In this document: positions 63,226 through 64,000 of the stretch, piece by piece | How the letters are laid out: the number at the start of each line of letters is the position of its first letter | How positions within the stretch are numbered: position 1 is the first letter of the stretch | Assembly (NCBI RefSeq): GCF_013085465.1 | Contig: NZ_CP049838.1 | Span: 744,001-808,000, forward strand | Direction: 5' to 3' | Source: Streptomyces asoensis | GTDB taxonomy: Bacteria > Actinomycetota > Actinomycetes > Streptomycetales > Streptomycetaceae | Length of the DNA: 64,000 nt | The notes under the pieces: model-generated | Databases searched by the model: none | The model's input: only the letters and a program-made list of their open reading frames with translations | What the model was told of the DNA's origin: nothing | Position numbers and translations under genes: made by a program

Positions 63226-64000
63226 ATGCGTAGCACCGTCAGAACGAAGCAGCACCCCCACGACGACGCGCCGGACACCGGCGAGTCCTTCGTGCGGCTC
63301 ACCGGTCTGCCCGACGGGCCGGAGCGCCAGGCGCTCAAGGACGAGCTGGTGCGCCTGTGGCTGCCCATGGCCGAACGTATCGCCGTCCGGTTCCGGGGGC
63401 GCGGCGAGAACCTCGAGGACCTGTACCAGGTCGCCGCCCTGGGACTCGTCAAGGCCGTCGACCACTACGACCCGGAACGCGGTCGCGCCTTCGAGGCGTA
63501 CGCGGTCCCGACGATCACCGGTGAGATCAAGCGGCACTTCCGCGACCACATGTGGACGCTGCACGTGCCTCGCCGGGTCCAGGACCTGCGCAACCGGGTA
63601 CGGAGCGCCGCGAAGGAGCTGTCGCAGACGACTCCGGGGCGCCCGCCCACCGTCGCCGAGATCGCCGCGTACGCGCAGCTCACCGAGGACGAGGTGCGCA
63701 CCGGCACGGAGGCGCTGGAGTGCTTCTCCGCGCTGTCGCTGGAGGCGGAGCTGCCCGGCACCGACGGCTACGCGCTCGAGGACGCCCTGGGCGACCCCGA
63801 TCCCGGTTACGACGCCGTCGTCGACCGGGTGGCCGTGGCGCCCTGTCTGCGGGCCCTGCCGGAGCGCGAACGGACGATCCTGTACATGCGGTTCTTCGCG
63901 GGCATGACCCAGAGCCGGATCGCCGAACAGCTGGGCATCTCGCAGATGCATGTCTCACGCCTGCTCAGTGGCTGCTTCGCGCGGCTGCGCGAGGAGATCG
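63226..64000 (+). CDS. RNA polymerase sigma factor, SigB/SigF/SigG group (3' end outside window)
   Basis: 258 residues visible, open to the window edge. Region 2: LVRLWLPMAERIAVRFRGRGENLEDLYQVAALGLVKAVDHYDPERGRAFEAYAVPTITGEIKRHFRDHMW split over core-binding and -10 recognition helices. Region 3: VPRRVQDLRNRVRSAAKEL. Region 4: LPERERTILYMRFFAGMTQSRIAEQLGISQMHVSRLL. Streptomyces has many such stress and development sigma factors controlled by anti-sigma/anti-anti-sigma partners. AGGAAGG lies 8 bases upstream of ATG. The few missing residues are at the C-terminus. Confidence 0.93.
   Translation, partial: MRSTVRTKQHPHDDAPDTGESFVRLTGLPDGPERQALKDELVRLWLPMAERIAVRFRGRGENLEDLYQVAALGLVKAVDHYDPERGRAFEAYAVPTITGEIKRHFRDHMWTLHVPRRVQDLRNRVRSAAKELSQTTPGRPPTVAEIAAYAQLTEDEVRTGTEALECFSALSLEAELPGTDGYALEDALGDPDPGYDAVVDRVAVAPCLRALPERERTILYMRFFAGMTQSRIAEQLGISQMHVSRLLSGCFARLREEI

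Overview
The window is high-GC actinobacterial chromosome and almost certainly comes from a Streptomyces. Signs of this are the extreme G/C bias at third codon positions, frequent GTG starts, ATGA/GTGA four-base gene overlaps, a complete conservon (cvnABCD plus two P450 genes), DmdR/IdeR-type iron boxes, a multidomain SpoIIE phosphatase, a SigB/F/G-type sigma factor and many secreted hydrolases. No rRNA, tRNA, CRISPR array, insertion sequence or integrase was seen.

Layout. 1-3.1 kb: a solo Roadblock protein, an ArsR-type regulator, a DUF3500 lipoprotein and a small unknown protein. 3.4-8.7 kb: a conservon operon of sensor-like ATPase, Roadblock protein, DUF742 protein, small GTPase and a CYP157-like/CYP154-like P450 pair. 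All of its junctions overlap. 8.8-13.1 kb: a PucR-type regulator, a decayed MFS transporter beside its TetR regulator, a YciO/Sua5 protein and a dienelactone hydrolase. 13.1-17.0 kb: two secreted hydrolases transcribed towards each other. One is a GH64 glucanase with twin LacI-type operators; the other is an M4 metalloprotease. 17.4-26.7 kb: a methyltransferase, an MHYT membrane protein, two flavin monooxygenases behind a Cys-containing leader peptide, a phosphoesterase, a third luciferase-like enzyme, a TauD-type dioxygenase and an aldo/keto reductase. 26.7-31.4 kb: a PAS-GAF-PP2C-HATPase regulator, a peroxiredoxin/DoxX pair, a DUF7336 gene run into an AraC remnant, and a MarR gene.

31.5-48.8 kb is the most striking block: an iron-regulated catecholate siderophore locus. 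Divergent from one iron box run two FecCD permeases (minus strand) and a long plus-strand operon: esterase, binding lipoprotein, dhbA, dhbC, dhbE, dhbB and a single-module NRPS. The NRPS has order C-A-T-TE, and its adenylation pocket reads as the serine code of EntF. The predicted product is therefore enterobactin, the cyclic trimer of 2,3-dihydroxybenzoyl-serine. A second iron-box-like site lies between a second esterase and a secreted, membrane-anchored protein with four copies of an unrecognised Ig-like repeat. That gene is followed by a secreted YncE-like beta-propeller. The ABC ATPase, exporter, MbtH-like protein and phosphopantetheinyl transferase are not in the window.

48.8-64 kb: a degenerate OmpR-type regulator behind a MarR gene whose three operators match the one upstream of the first MarR gene, an SGNH esterase, a zinc dehydrogenase, an orphan histidine kinase followed by a kinase/regulator pair, a short DNA ligase, a secreted necrosis-inducing-like protein, a GNAT enzyme, a porphobilinogen deaminase, a MarR-controlled DrrAB-like ABC exporter, and a sigma factor cut by the window end.

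The most interesting leads are the iron-regulated surface repeat protein with its YncE-like neighbour, the shared MarR operator family, the leader peptide ahead of the monooxygenase pair, the ExxR-less P450, and several loci caught in decay.
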